This document shows positions 44,701 through 56,383 of a stretch of 64,000 bases of DNA, in pieces. The notes under the pieces were generated by a model, which saw only the letters and a list, made by a program, of their open reading frames with translations, did not search any database and was not told the origin of the DNA. The number at the start of each line of letters is the position of its first letter. The first letter of the stretch is position 1. The position numbers and the translations under genes are program-made. The DNA comes from Linum tenue (lineage: Eukaryota; Streptophyta; Magnoliopsida; Malpighiales; Linaceae): assembly GCA_946122785.1 (NCBI GenBank), contig CAMGYJ010000002.1:19318492-19382491 (forward strand), written 5' to 3'.

Positions 44701-45085
44701 ATTCTAACTATATTCGTCGAACTATATTCGTCGCTATAGGAGGGGGATTGGCCTACGAAACGTTGTGAGTCAGTTTTTCTGTGACGAACTATATTCGTCG
44801 CTATAGCCTCACTCGAATTTCTGTGATGAATATCTTCGTCGCCATAATCTCACTCGACTATCTGCAACGAAAACACCATCGCAAAAACTTTCTCACTTTT
44901 CTACGACACAATTAATCGTCGCAAATTGACGTACCACCGTCGCAAAAGGCATTAGTTAACCATTCAGGAAAATGAGATGATTCTGCGACGGGAAAGGAAA
45001 TTTCGTCGCAGAAAGCAAGCCTTTGGCGACGAAATATACCTTCGTCGCCAAAATTTCGTCGCTAAAAGTTTATTTTTTTGTAGTG
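44700..45085 (-). mobile_element. CACTA transposon end with GCGACGAA subterminal repeats
   Basis: On the minus strand the sequence starts CACTACAAAAAAATAAAC at 45085, the En/Spm type terminus. Then come many GCGACGAA / TTCGTCGC motifs in both directions (45060-44710). The text AGGAGGGGGATTGGCCTACG occurs twice (about 44628 and 44737). The other end was not found, so the element is truncated or its interior is unrecognised. Confidence 0.75.
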
Positions 45086-45735
45086 TTTTGTGTCATCCTC
45101 ATTTATAATCATTTTATCTTTCACTTCCGGTGAAAAGATACATTTGCTGATTGTCGTTATCCAAACACCAAATTATATTTATATAGTAGTGTATCTTGAT
45201 GCATTCAGTTTTAATAATGGTTTGTTTCTTTCGCTTCCGAGAATGAAACAACACGCTATGAATCAAATTATATTATATTTCTCATCACAAGTACAATACA
45301 CTTTTCATCTTTAACAAACAAGAAATTAACTTACAATTTATAAAAACTCTACGATAATATTGCTACGAGAGGATCACATATAGATTTTCATTTTCCTTCC
45401 AATGATTCTTGGACCAATAAAACTTCTTTTCATACATCGCATATAAGATCAATGATAATTTTCACCACAATGGTAACTTATATTCTGAGATTTTTGTTAC
45501 TAGATCCACTTCTTTCATTTGACACATTTTTCTTCATTTTTCCACTTTGGGGGAAAATGAGATCTGAAAACTTTCATTAATGATTTGCTACTACAAGAGT
45601 AATTTTCATTTTTTGATAATATCCAATCACTAACTCTATGTTACGAGATTGACATATATAAAATACATTCATAAAATAATATGAACAAATAACATGATCA
45701 ATAATCTCTCAAAGACAATGAGATAGATAAACATA
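45086..45735. other. AT-rich stretch without a supported gene
   Basis: It may partly be internal sequence of the truncated copia element to its right (minus strand), but I recognise no gag motif. Confidence 0.4.
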
Positions 45736-46138
45736 CTAAAAAGAAACGACATGAAAATTAGCATATCTTGATCGTGTTGTGATCTTACTCAAGTATATTT
45801 GATTATGTAGAGAGACAATGACCAACCATGACTTTGGCAGAGTTTCGTGCTGATAACGTGTCATAAATAAGAGATGGAGAACAAAACAATAACAAAAGTA
45901 GATAGAAACACAAGAGAAAAGGAGAGAAGTGTTCTTCTTCTTATTCATATGTCTTAGTACATTTGTGTGCTCTATTTATAGGCACAAATACATAACTCCT
46001 ACAACTCTAACATCAGTACACATAAATGGGAGTAATGTGTCATAAGGAGAAATAAAATATAAGGAGAGGAGTTACATAAAACTTGTAACATACCATGGAG
46101 CATCTAATATGGTCATCCATAATAATATTTTCATAACA
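45736..46138 (-). mobile_element. truncated copia element: LTR plus leader
   Basis: The 280-bp LTR (46138 to 45859 on the minus strand) starts TGTTATG and ends ATGACA. It contains CTATAAATAG and is followed by TTATCAGCACGAAACTCTG, the primer-site text of a common plant Ty1/copia group. About 120 bases of leader remain and no coding part is left. Confidence 0.8.
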
Positions 46139-46596
46139 TTATGTTTATTTGTTAACTTTTTATATGTTGGGGGCCGTGTTTCAAAAATCCTACCAGTTGT
46201 TCAATTCAATCGAAAAAAATTGGTATAGGTTTTCTAGCGGTATGAAACGGTTGGACCACGATTTAAACATGAAATACTCTAATGTTTACTTATTCGATGC
46301 AACCTTTTGTACGATGTTATAATCATTGGTCTGTGGTGGGGTGAGTATAGAGGAGGAAGTGAGTAGGGCAATTAACTAAAATATTTTTAATTTTTAATTG
46401 TCATGTCGCTCGTTTAATTAACAGACCTTCCTTATCGAAAGCGTCGCTGATGCTAATCCCATGTCTCCTTTTTAATTCCCCGGTCGGGAAATTTAGTAAT
46501 TCTGGCTGGGGGAATCACATCACTCTAGTTGGTCAAAGTAACTTATTTTACTAGGGTGACTCAGGTTCAATGCCTAGTAATGAAATTTTTAATCTA
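46139..46596. other. gene-free stretch left of the MULE
   Basis: No ORF or repeat is recognised. It ends at the 9-bp target duplication of the Mutator-like element. Confidence 0.5.
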
Positions 46597-46605
46597 TTAA
46601 GAAAA

Positions 46606-46760
46606 GGATGATATTTTCATCCAAACCAATATGGATGCTCCTCCTGCAACCCATCTACGTGTGGTGAGTTCATTGGTGGGAATTAATTATTTTTATACTT
46701 TATTAGTTAATAATTACTCACAGAAGACAAGTAAGCGGTTGAATCTTTCTCTCTCATAGA
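46606..46760 (+). repeat. left terminal inverted repeat of the MULE
   Basis: About 150 bases match, as reverse complement, 50790-50935 (CTCCTCCTGCAACCCATC, ACGTGTGGT, GTTCATTGGTGGGAAT, AGACAAGTAA). The match to the degenerate right end is weaker (56384-56486). Confidence 0.85.
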
Positions 46761-46786
46761 AAACCAATTTAATCTTTACTTTATTT

Positions 46787-47255
46787 CAAGGTTGTTAACT
46801 CGCAGGTTGACCCGCGGGTCGACCCACTTTGACCCTGACCCGATGAGAAAAACGGGCCGCACGCATCCGCCGGGTCGACCGCTACAAGGTACCGGGTTGA
46901 AGGTCGAATTGTGTCATTTTTTTCTTTGGTTTCTGAAATGCGTCTATTTTCCGATTTTTCTTTTCGCCTAACTCAATTTTTGGAATCCTAAGTTGAATAT
47001 TTGAATATTGATGTTATATAAGTGTGTGTGAATTTTCACTTTATGTTGGATCTAAATACGATATGTTATTTTGGTGTAATATTTTTATGTTAGAACTCAT
47101 ATGTATGATAAGATTTGATATCATTTATAAGGATAAGTACAATATAATGACTTTTTTCATATTTCCGGGCCAAACCGGGCTAAAACGGTTGACCCATTAA
47201 CCCTTGACCCACTAGCTCGACCGGATCCAGGTCAACCAGCGGGTTGACAACCTTG
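46787..47255. mobile_element. hAT-type MITE with GGTTGACC-rich ends
   Basis: It has the perfect 8-bp duplication CTTTATTT (46779-46786 and 47256-47263). The ends are CAAGGTTGTTAACTCGCAGG and, as reverse complement, CAAGGTTGTCAACCCGCTGG. It is 469 bp and non-coding. The second half of the MULE lacks it at the matching place (about 50955), so it arrived after the duplication or only in this copy. Confidence 0.95.
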
Positions 47256-47808
47256 CTTTATTTGTATTGGTCTTATTCTTATAAGTTTTAAGTTTTAACT
47301 CTTCTTTTTTAATGACCCTTTAACAAGTCTGGTACAGGCGTACAGGGGAATGCATCCAATACTTTATATTATTTTATTTTCTAATTAGTTACATGGTGGG
47401 AATCCATTCCCTTTTAGGTTTTTTTATTTTACCACATTGCTTTAGGTTTTACTTCTAAGCTCTAAGCTATTATATATACAACCTTTAGCTGCTGCTAGTC
47501 TCGCATAAACATCAAAGTCGGCCGTCTCTTCTTCGTGGTAGCAGGTTCAATATTGTCTTCTAGTTGGTCATTGAATAATAGAGTTTCCTTGCAGTTTTGA
47601 GTGAGATTGTTTTGATTTGGCTTCAATTATACTATTTGAATTATTTCTTCTTCAATTTACATAGTTACGTTTATTCTTCCGTAAGAGAATTTCGTAAGCA
47701 ACGATATAGCTTATATCCTCCATAGTTCTTTTGTTATGTTACTGGTTTATTTATAATTTCAGGAAATATACTTGAACTATAATTTGGTTGTTTTCTAGGT
47801 ACGAAGAT

Positions 47809-50393
47809 ATGAGTGGGAATTAGGAAGTGCCATGTATTGGCATGGAGTTTGATTGTGACGAAAGTGCTTATGAGTTTTATAAAGCATATGCACACGCTAT
47901 TGGTATCAGTGTGAGAAAGCAGTTTATTAAGCGAACAAAAGATGTGCAAGTGAAAAGAAGGACATATTGTTGTTCTAAGGAAGGCGAAAAAGATATCGAT
48001 AAAAAGACAAATCAGGTAGCTTATGAAAGGCCGATATTAAGAGTGGGTTGTTTAGCAGAGATGACTTGTTAACTGAAAAAGGATGGAATGCTTGAGATTG
48101 TTAAATTTGAAGCGTAACCACAATCATGAGCTTACCCCTACCCCGATGAAACATATGTTCAGGTCTAACAGAAAGCTCAGTTATGTTCAAAAGGCTACTG
48201 CAGATGATGCTGCAAAAGTTGGGTTACCAATCAAAGGGACTATTTATCTACTAGGAATGCAGAATGGAGGTCGCCAACATAATGGATTTTTAGACACAGA
48301 CTACAGAAACCACCTTGCTTCCTAAAGGAGATCTACAATGATTAAAGGAGATAGTCAAGCCACTACGGATTGTTTTAAGAAGACACAGTCAGCAGATCCA
48401 TCTTTCTTTTATTCAGTACAACTTGATGATGATGATCTCCTTATGAACATCTTCTGGGCAGATGGCAGGTCGATAGTTGACTACAAGCACTTTGGATATG
48501 TTGTATGCTTTGACACAACTTATAGAACTAATAAGTATGGTCGACCTTTTGCTCCATTTGTTGGAGTTAATCATTTGATGGAGACAGTAATTTTTGGGGC
48601 GGTTACTTTACGATGAAACAATCACATCTTTCAAGTGGTTATTTGAAGCTTTTTTTAACTGCAATGGGAGGAAAACATCCTAAGACCATATTAACAGATC
48701 AATCAGCTGGTATGACGAGGGCAATAGAAGAGGTATTCACTGAAACTCATCATCGCTTATGTGTTTGACATATTTATCAAAATGCAGCTACACATTTAAG
48801 TCATGTGTTTCATTCATACAAGCAATTTGATAGTGATTTTGGTGCATGTGTATTTGAACACGAAGATGAGGATGATTGACATCTAGCTTGGGATGCTATG
48901 CTTAGTGAGTATTCCTTGGAAGACAATGAATGGTTGCATGGAATATTCTCAGAAAGAAGAAAGTGGGCAATGGTTTATGGGCGTCATATGTTTACTGCTG
49001 ATATGAAAAGTACACAACATAGCGAATCAATGAATAATGTGTTGAAGATGTACTTAAAACCAAAACATGATATGTTATACTTTTTCGGCCATTATAATTG
49101 TTTGGTGGAAGATAGAAGGTATAAAGAGTTGTTGGGAGAGTTCAACATGAGGAATACTAGCCCAGTGTTAAAAGATGATGTCAAGATGTTAAGGCACATG
49201 TCAGATGTTTACACTTCTCAAGTGTACAAAATGTTTGAAGAAGAATATGTTAAAGTTTGGGATTGCACGATTGAGAAGATCAACAAAACTGAAGGTCAAG
49301 TAGAATGCCAAGTACAATATGGTGGTAGAGTTACAGAGCATCGTGTTCGATATGAGCCTTCGCAGCAAATAGTTGAATGCAGTTGCAAGAAGTTTGACTT
49401 TGTGGGAATTTTGTGTACTCATGCTTTGAAAGTTCTTGACAAGAAAAATATAAAGAAAATCCCAGAGATCTATATATATATATATATATATTAAAGAGAT
49501 GGACAAAGGATGCAAAAGATGGAGATCTCAGAAGTTCGAGTCAAATTGGTGGAAGTTCTAAGGAACTCATTGGGAAGCGTTACTTTGATTTGAATTATAA
49601 TTTTTGGGAGATATCTACACTATCAACTGAGAGTGACACTATGTATGATCACACATGTGGAGTATTTTCAACACTATTGAAGGACTTGCAGGGGATGAAA
49701 AAATCTTCACATGGTGCAACCAATAATGATGTATCAGACTCAGATCATCAACCTGACTATCCCCTTGTAGCTGGGATTAAGACAAAACCAACAGTTGGGC
49801 GACCAAAAAGGAGATTGAAATGTCCATTAGAGCGACGCAAATATCGGAAAGGTCAATCGAAATCACAGGTTCTCTTTTCCCCACTTTTTGTTTCCTTAAC
49901 GTTTAATTGTATTTGTTGTTAAATTATTTGTAACTATATTTTCAATGATATATTATATACAGCATAACAAGGCGAAAGCTAGTTGTCCTCAACAGGCTGG
50001 AAGTGATATTGGGTCTCAAGTTCAAAATAATCAGGTTCATGTTTAGACTTAGTTTATTTTGAATTACAAGAAGAAGGCATGATACATTTTTATTACTTAT
50101 GCTATGTATCTGAGTATTCATATATCCAATGAATTATTTTTAAAATTTTGCAGGCAATGACTAGACAATTTGAATCTCAAAGTTCAACTATTGATACGAC
50201 AAAAGACAATCATGAAGAATGCTTTGATTATACAATTCCGTTGAAAAATATTTCATACAACCAATTATTACAGGTATAGACTTGAGACTTAATATTAGTA
50301 TATATGAATTTTTCAAAATTTTATTTAACATTGTTTATATATTGTGTTTTTTAGGACGCAATTGCTGGTTCTCATCCTGAAAGTCCGAAATAG
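47809..50393 (+). pseudogene. FAR1/FHY3-type MULE transposase, copy 1 (four exons, broken)
   Basis: The start is ATG 47809. The FAR1 DNA-binding domain (FDCDESAYEFYKAYAHAIG..VRKQFIKRTK..RRTYCCSKEG) comes first. The MULE catalytic domain follows (VVCFDTTYRTNKYGRPFAPF, then GGKHPKTILTDQSAG, then HHRLCV.HIYQNAATHL). A SWIM zinc finger (VECSCKKFDFVGILCTHALKV) and a C-terminal tail over exons 49963-50034, 50154-50273 and 50355-50393 complete it. Damage compared with copy 2: TAT to TAG at 47821, TAA at 48070, +1 shift near 48115, CAA to TAA near 48323, two TGG to TGA, and a (TA)n expansion near 49470-49492. FAR1-like host regulators derive from such transposases, but TIRs and TSD show this is an element gene. 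Confidence 0.9.
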
Positions 50394-50789
50394 AAGACAC
50401 TTATTCATAATTTTATTGTTCTTTTTTAGACAGTATTTTTTGTTGTCCTCTGGTGAGAATGCTCCAATATTTTTAAGTTTCTCATATCATGAGATGAAGT
50501 ATACAGTGACACAGGATTATGCATGGAATATTTATTTTGAATAGTTAAGTTTATGCGTATTTGTTTTTTTTTTCAATATATGGGTTTACTTCTATCATTA
50601 ATATGTAATTTATTTTCAAGTTGTGCTATACAATATTGGATAGGTTAATTATATAATTAGGTGCCTGCAATGTTTTTGGACCATGTGAGTAAGAGAGAAG
50701 AAAATCCCAAACGTGAAGAAAGAGCCAGAAAATTATGTAGGAGTCTCAACTAAAAAAAACTAAAAATAATAGGGAATTTGGATGTAGTG

Positions 50790-50935
50790 CTAGAGAGAGA
50801 AAGATTCCACCGTTTACTTGTCTTCCGTGATTAATTAATAAAGTTTAAAAATAATTGATTCCCACCAATGAACTTACCACACGTGGATGGGTTGCAGGAG
50901 GAGCGTCCATACTGGTTTGGATGTAAATATCGTCC
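50790..50935 (-). repeat. internal terminal-repeat copy between the two MULE halves
   Basis: This is the reverse complement of the left TIR, ending GTAAATATCGTCC. The next bases (TTTAATCTTTACTTTATTTG) are the text found inside the left end at about 46769, not a target duplication. Copy 2 thus starts without its own left TIR. Confidence 0.85.
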
Positions 50936-51568
50936 TTTAATCTTTACTTTATTTGTATTGGTCTTATTCTTATAATTTTTAAGTTTTAACTCTTCTTTTT
51001 TATTAACCCTTTAACAAGTCTTGTACAGGCGTACAGGGAGGTGCATGCAATACTTTATATTATTTTATTTTCTAATTAGTTACATGGTGGGAATTCATTC
51101 CTTTTTAGGTTTTTTTATTTTACCACATTGCTTTAGGTTTTACTTCTAAGCTCTAAGCTATTATATATACAACCTTTAGCTGCTGCTAGTCTCGCATAAA
51201 CATCAAAGTCGGCCGTCTCTTCTTCGTGGTAGCAAGTTCAATATTGTCTTCTAGTTGGTCATTGAATAATAGAGTTTCCTTGCAGTTTTGAGTGAGAATG
51301 TTTTGATTTGGCTTCAATTATACTATTTGAATTATTTCTTCTTCAATTTACATAGTTACGTTTATTCTTCCGTAAGAGAATTTCGTAAGCAACGATATAG
51401 CTTATATCCTCCATAGTTCTTTTGTTATGTTACTGATTTATTTATAATTTCAGGAAATATACTTGAACTATAATTTGGTTGTTTTCTAGGTACGAAGATA
51501 TGAGTGCGAATTATGAAGTGCCATGTATTGGCATGAAATTTGATTGTGACGAAAGTGCTTATGAGTTT

Positions 51569-51929
51569 TGTTGGGGGTGTTACTAAGGGACTGGGCGCAC
51601 AGACTAAGCAGGAGGGCGCATAATCGGCGATGCCCAACGCTCGATACCCGCTACAGGTATATAAGGGCTTGATGCCCTCCAAAGAGGGGGACTTCTAGCC
51701 TCACTCATGACTTTCCACTTTCGACTATCTCTCTACACTTCATCTCTCTATCTATTCTCTCAACTCTCTCCACAAACAGACACTGACTTGCTCGTCGGAG
51801 CTTAATCCGGGGGGCAACCCCGGCTCTTTCACAGGTTCTCTCCCTCCCGACGAGATCGGACGAACGGACGACGAGTCAACCCACACCAACAAATATCATT
51901 GTTCGATCCGGAGCTAGATGGGTCAAACA
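51569..51929 (+). repeat. 5' LTR of the LARD-like element
   Basis: It is 361 bp, TGTTGGGGG...GTCAAACA. A TATATAA box (about 51657) is followed by the small hairpin GGGCTTGATGCCC and a long CT-rich leader. Confidence 0.95.
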
Positions 51930-51930
51930 A

Positions 51931-51949
51931 TTGGCGCCCACCGTGGGGC
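51931..51949 (+). other. primer binding site, tRNA-Lys(CUU)
   Basis: TGGCGCCCACCGTGGGGCT lies two bases after the LTR and matches the complement of the plant tRNA-Lys(CUU) 3' end, as remembered, over the whole 19 bases. Confidence 0.85.
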
Positions 51950-53213
51950 TGACTTACAGATATTGTTCTTCTGATTTCTGAGGGAGGATCCAATAAAATC
52001 ACACTTCAGCGGCCACGAACAAGGGTAGGCGCCAGAATCCTACAAGAACCAGACGAGCGAAAGAAAGTGCTACAATTTCTATATTCTTCTTTTCCTGGGG
52101 ACTAAGCGAGGAAAAGCACCTCCACAATCCACATGTCTATGCCATTTTCAATCAACAAGGGGAAAGGTGATTGTCGATCAGCAAAAAAAAAAAAAGGGGG
52201 AAAGTTTTAGGAGCTTTTGCAAAGATACGATTCTCACTAGCCGCGGACGCCTGCGCTGCCGAAGCAAAAGGAAGTTCTAGATCGAGAAGTTCTTCTCCTA
52301 GGAAGAGAGGGGAGCAAGCTAGTACTCGATAGCTATAAAAAAAATGGTTAGTTCCCGGCGACTTGGCTGGCCGGAGACATGTTCAGGCCGGGGTCGGAGC
52401 TCCCTTCAATCGCCATCACGACCTGCTTCACAAGAGTCAGACTGCTTTGCTACAGTTGGTGACCTGCAGTTGGTGACCTGCAGTCTAGAAAGAGTGAAAA
52501 GGCAAGGCAAGTTTCTCTCTCTGTCAGAAGGAAAAGGCGTATTTCCCGAGACAATATTGCACAAGTTGATGCCAGCCTGGAAAAAAAGAGGCTCTCTCGC
52601 GCGACTAGCCAACGACGCCTCCTTCGCCGCGCCACCTATCGCCACCTCAATTCCGCCGCGAGCTCTGCTCCGCCAATGCCACAAATCTCCGCCGACAACG
52701 CGCGGACCACCGCCGAATTCACAGACTCCGGAGATCGATTCAAACCGTTCGCGCTTCAATTCGGAAGACCCATGCTACTGATCCTCTGCTGGTCACCGCG
52801 CGCCCGTGCCAAACCATTTCTGCTTCAGTCCGTCGCGCTTGTTCGCGCCAAATCTCCCCCGTCGCTCTCTTCCGCGAGCTCCGCCTCAGCAACAATCGGC
52901 GCTTCAAACCATCGGCCCTCCTCCGCTTCCCCGCTTGCGTCACACCAGAGCCCGCCGCCACTCCCTCCGCTTCCGCAATGATTCAAGTCGCGCCTCGGTC
53001 TCCCCCGTAGACAGGCTCGCGACAAGATGGACAAATGAAGCGCCGGTTGAGCAGCACAACGCGACTGCTCTAAAAAAAAAAAAATTATTAGTATTATCAT
53101 GGCGGCAGCCTCCTTTTGCCTTAGCCGCTTCGGCCTTCAGCTATCATCAGGCCCGCCCACTTACACGTGTCCACTCGAGACTGGGCCGCGTCTCCAACCC
53201 ACGCAGCACTCAA

Positions 53214-54560
53214 AAATGCTGTTGACGCCAATACTCGAACTGGCGCAATTTCTCCACAAGGCGTGCAAGTCAACCAGCCGACCACAGGATGTTATTACTA
53301 CCTAAGCGCGGCGATCTTCATTTATTCACTTACTCGCGGCCCAACATCAACCAACCGCCAAGCTCCGCCTCAAACTTTGAGGCACGGCCCGCACAACGAG
53401 CCCACGCGGAGTCCAACAACAGCCCGGCCCAACTCGCGTCTCGCCCCGCCTCAAAAAATTGTTGTCGCCGCCAGTGCTCTAACGCGCGCCACTCTTCCAC
53501 AAGACAAACATCCTTACCAGCAGGCTACAACCGCGACTTGTGACCCTATGGCGCAGTACTCTTATTTCAACAATACTCCACGCGTAGATGAAGCCCAAGT
53601 CGCGCCCCAAACTCACGGATCCGTGTCCGCCCCACCTTCATACTTCCGGCCCGCTTCGCCAGGGACCCGCGGCCCGCTTCGCCAAGGACCCGCGGCCCAC
53701 ATCAGTCGAACGCGCGTTAAGTCCGTCCCGCGCGGATCCCCATCGCGTCAGGCCCGCTTCGTCAAAGACCCGCGGCCCACATCAGCCAACCCCACTTCGA
53801 AGCATGCTCCGCCCCACACAGGCCCAACTCGCGGCCCGAATTCCATAGACACGGAACTCTTCAAAAAAAATATTGTCGCCACCAGCCTTTGAACCTGCGC
53901 GACTCCTCTACAAGACAAGCATCCTTACCAGCAAGCTACAAGCGAGCCTTGTGCTTCAATGGTGTGGCGTTTGAATTTTAACATTCGCGCCTAGTTCGAA
54001 AGAACAAAAAATTAGCAATAGTCCAGCACTATTCGCGCCTAGTTCGAAAGAACAAAAATTAGCAATAGTCCAGCACTATTCGCGCCTAGTTCGAAAGAAC
54101 AAAAAATTAGCAATAGTCCAGCACTATTCGCGCCTAGTTCGAAAGAACAAAAATTAGCAATAGTCCAGCACTATTCACGCCTAGTTCGAAAGAACAAAAA
54201 ATTAGCAATAGTCCAGCACTATTCGCGCTCAGTTCCACGGAACAAACAAAGAGTCGCAATAGTCATGCACTATTCGCGGACACTCAGTTCCACGGAACAA
54301 AAATTAGAATAGTCCAGCACTATTCGCCCCCACTCAGTTCCACGGAACAAACAAAGAGTCGCAATAGTCATCTTACCTCTCGCGGCCCAAGATTCCGGAC
54401 CACCTCGCGCGCCGCCTTTGGACCACCAGGCACGCAACTCTTCAAAAATAATGGCGTCGCTGACAATACTCGAACCCGCGCCACTTTTCCGCGAGATAAG
54501 CAACATTACCTGCAGGCTACTACTCAGGTTCTGTTTCAATGGCGCAGCGCCTGCCTTTCA
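53214..54560 (+). repeat. dispersed module of about 110 bp, four copies, in the LARD interior
   Basis: Copies begin near 53214, 53455, 53867 and 54443. Each reads roughly TGTCGCCGCCA-TACTCGAAC-GCGCCACTCTTCCACAAGACAAGCATCCTTACCAGCAGGCTAC, in varied form. The copies are diverged, so the module is old. Open frames across this area (for example 53167-53892) are low-complexity and judged non-coding. Confidence 0.6.
53983..54372 (+). repeat. tandem repeat, 47-51 bp unit, eight copies
   Basis: Units start at 53983, 54031, 54078, 54126, 54173, 54221, 54272 and 54322. They read ATTCGCGCCTAGTTCGAAAG-AACAAAAA-TTAGCAATAGTCCAGCACT. The first five are almost identical and the last three diverge (AGTTCCACGGAACAAA). 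GTTCGAAAGAAC / GTTCCACGGAAC is a short imperfect palindrome in each. Confidence 0.9.
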
Positions 54561-54826
54561 ACTACTCCTGCCGCCACTGCCAATATAAAGCTAAGTACTC
54601 TATCCCTTCATCATTATTAAATTTTTAAAATATCTTACTATCCTAAGCGTTAATGGCGCTAATGGGGGGCAAGACGCAAGAAGTTGGCACCGCGTCACTC
54701 TAACGCGCCACCAGCTGGGGGGCAACTGGGGTACATAGGCCCCACCCAAAATTACCGACAAAGATTTAAAAAATAAAATATAATCTAGTGATGAGTTAAA
54801 ACTCACCACCAGCTTGGGGGGGCAAT

Positions 54827-55187
54827 TGTTGGGGGTGTTACTAAGGGACTGGGCGCACAGACTAAGCAGGAGGGCGCATAATCGGCGATGCCCAACGCTC
54901 GATACCCGCTACAGGTATATAAGGGCTTGAAGCCCTCCAAAGAGGGGGACTTCTAGCCTCACTCCTGACTTTCCACTTTCGACTATCTCTCTACACTTCA
55001 TCTCTCTATCTATTCTCTCAACTCTCTCCACAAACAGACACTGACTTGCTCGTCGGAGCTTAATCCGGGGGGCAACCCCGGCTCTTTCACAGGTTCTCTC
55101 CCTCCCGACGAGATCGGACGAACGGACGACGAGTCAACCCACACCAACAAATATCATTGTTCGATCCGGAGCTAGATGGGTCAAACA
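54827..55187 (+). repeat. 3' LTR of the LARD-like element
   Basis: It is 361 bp and nearly identical to the 5' LTR. It is followed by the target duplication AGTTT and the resumed transposase frame. A start codon inside this LTR opens the fused frame MFDPELDGSNK, an accident of insertion. Confidence 0.95.
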
Positions 55188-56383
55188 AGTTTTATAAAGC
55201 ATATGCACACGCTATTGGTTTCAGTGTGAGAAAGCAGTTTATCAAGCGAACAAAAGATGAGCAAGTGAAAAGAAGGACATATTGTTGTTCTAAGGAATGC
55301 GAAAAAGATATCGATAAAAGGACAAAGCAGGTAGCTTATGAAAGGCCTATATTAAGAGTGGGTTGTTTAGCAGAGTTGACTTCTGAACTGAAAAAGGATG
55401 GCATGCTTGAGATTGTTAAAGTTGAAGCGAACCACAATCATGAGCTTGCCCCCACCCAGATGAAACATATGTTGAGGTCTAACAGAAAGCTCAGTTATGC
55501 TCAAAAGGCTATTGAAGATGATGCTGCAAAAGTTGGGTTACCAATTAAAGGGACTATTGATCTACTAGGAATGCAAAATGGAGGTCGCCAACATAATGGA
55601 TTTTTAAACACAAACTACAGAAACCACCTTGCTTCCCAAAGGCGATCTACAATGATTAAAGGAGATGGTCAAGCCACTATGGATTGTTTTAAGAAGTCAC
55701 AGTCAACATATCCATCTTTCTTTTATTCAGTGCAACTTGATGATGATGATCTCCTTATGAACATCTTCTGGGCAGATGACAGGTCGATAGTTGACTACAA
55801 GCGCTTTGGAGATGTTGTATGCTTTGACACAACTTATAGAACTAATAAGTATGGTCGACCTTTTGCTCCATTTGTTGGAGTTAATAATTTGAAGGAGACA
55901 GTAATTTTTGGGGCGGCGTTGCTTTATGATGAAACAATCACATCTTTCAAGTGGTTATTTGAAGCTTTTTTTAAGTGCAATGAGACAGTAATCAGCTGGT
56001 ATGGCGAGGGCAATAGAAGAGGTATTCACTGACACTCATCATCGCTTATGTGTTTGGCACATTTATCAAAATGCCGCTACACATTTAAGTCATGTGTTTC
56101 ATTCATCCAAGCAATTTGCTAGTGATTTTGGTGCATGTGTATTTGAACATGAAGATGAGGATGATTGGCATCTAGCTTGGTATGCTATGCTTAGTAAGTA
56201 TTCCTTGGAAGACAATGAATGGTTGCATGGAATATTCTCAGAAAGAAGAAAGTGGGCAATGGTTTATGGGCGTCATATGTTTACTGCTGATATGAAAAGC
56301 ACACAACGTAGTGAAGCAATGAATAATGTATTGAAGAAGTACTTAAAGCCAAAACATGATATGTTATACATTTTCGTCCATTA

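Larger units (their letters stand above)
51569..55187 (+). mobile_element. young non-autonomous LTR retrotransposon (LARD-like), tRNA-Lys primed
   Basis: Two 361-bp LTRs (51569-51929 and 54827-55187) differ at two sites by eye. The target duplication AGTTT is perfect (51564-51568 and 55188-55192). The primer site TGGCGCCCACCGTGGGGCT (51931) equals the complement of plant tRNA-Lys(CUU). The purine tract CTTGGGGGGG adjoins the 3' LTR. The 2.9-kb interior is clearly more GC-rich than its surroundings and has no gag or pol domain, though 51990-52150 may keep a trace of a gag start. It carries repeats (see below). It must have moved with proteins from a related element. Confidence 0.93.

Noticed and set aside
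47809..50393. Functional FAR1/FHY3 host transcription factor
   Set aside because: Stops, a frameshift, terminal inverted repeats and a 9-bp target duplication show a dead transposon gene.
53167..53892. 241-codon ORF in the LARD interior (also 52344-52781)
   Set aside because: Composition follows the GC-rich repeat modules (PRG/TRG runs), it overlaps other open frames, and it lacks any gag or pol motif.
53983..54372. CRISPR-like array
   Set aside because: The 47-51 bp units abut each other without unique spacers, and the context is a plant retrotransposon. It is a simple tandem repeat.
55157..55192. Apparent start codon MFDPELDG for the second FAR1-type gene
   Set aside because: It lies in the 3' LTR of the inserted element. 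The native start is at 51500, before the insertion.
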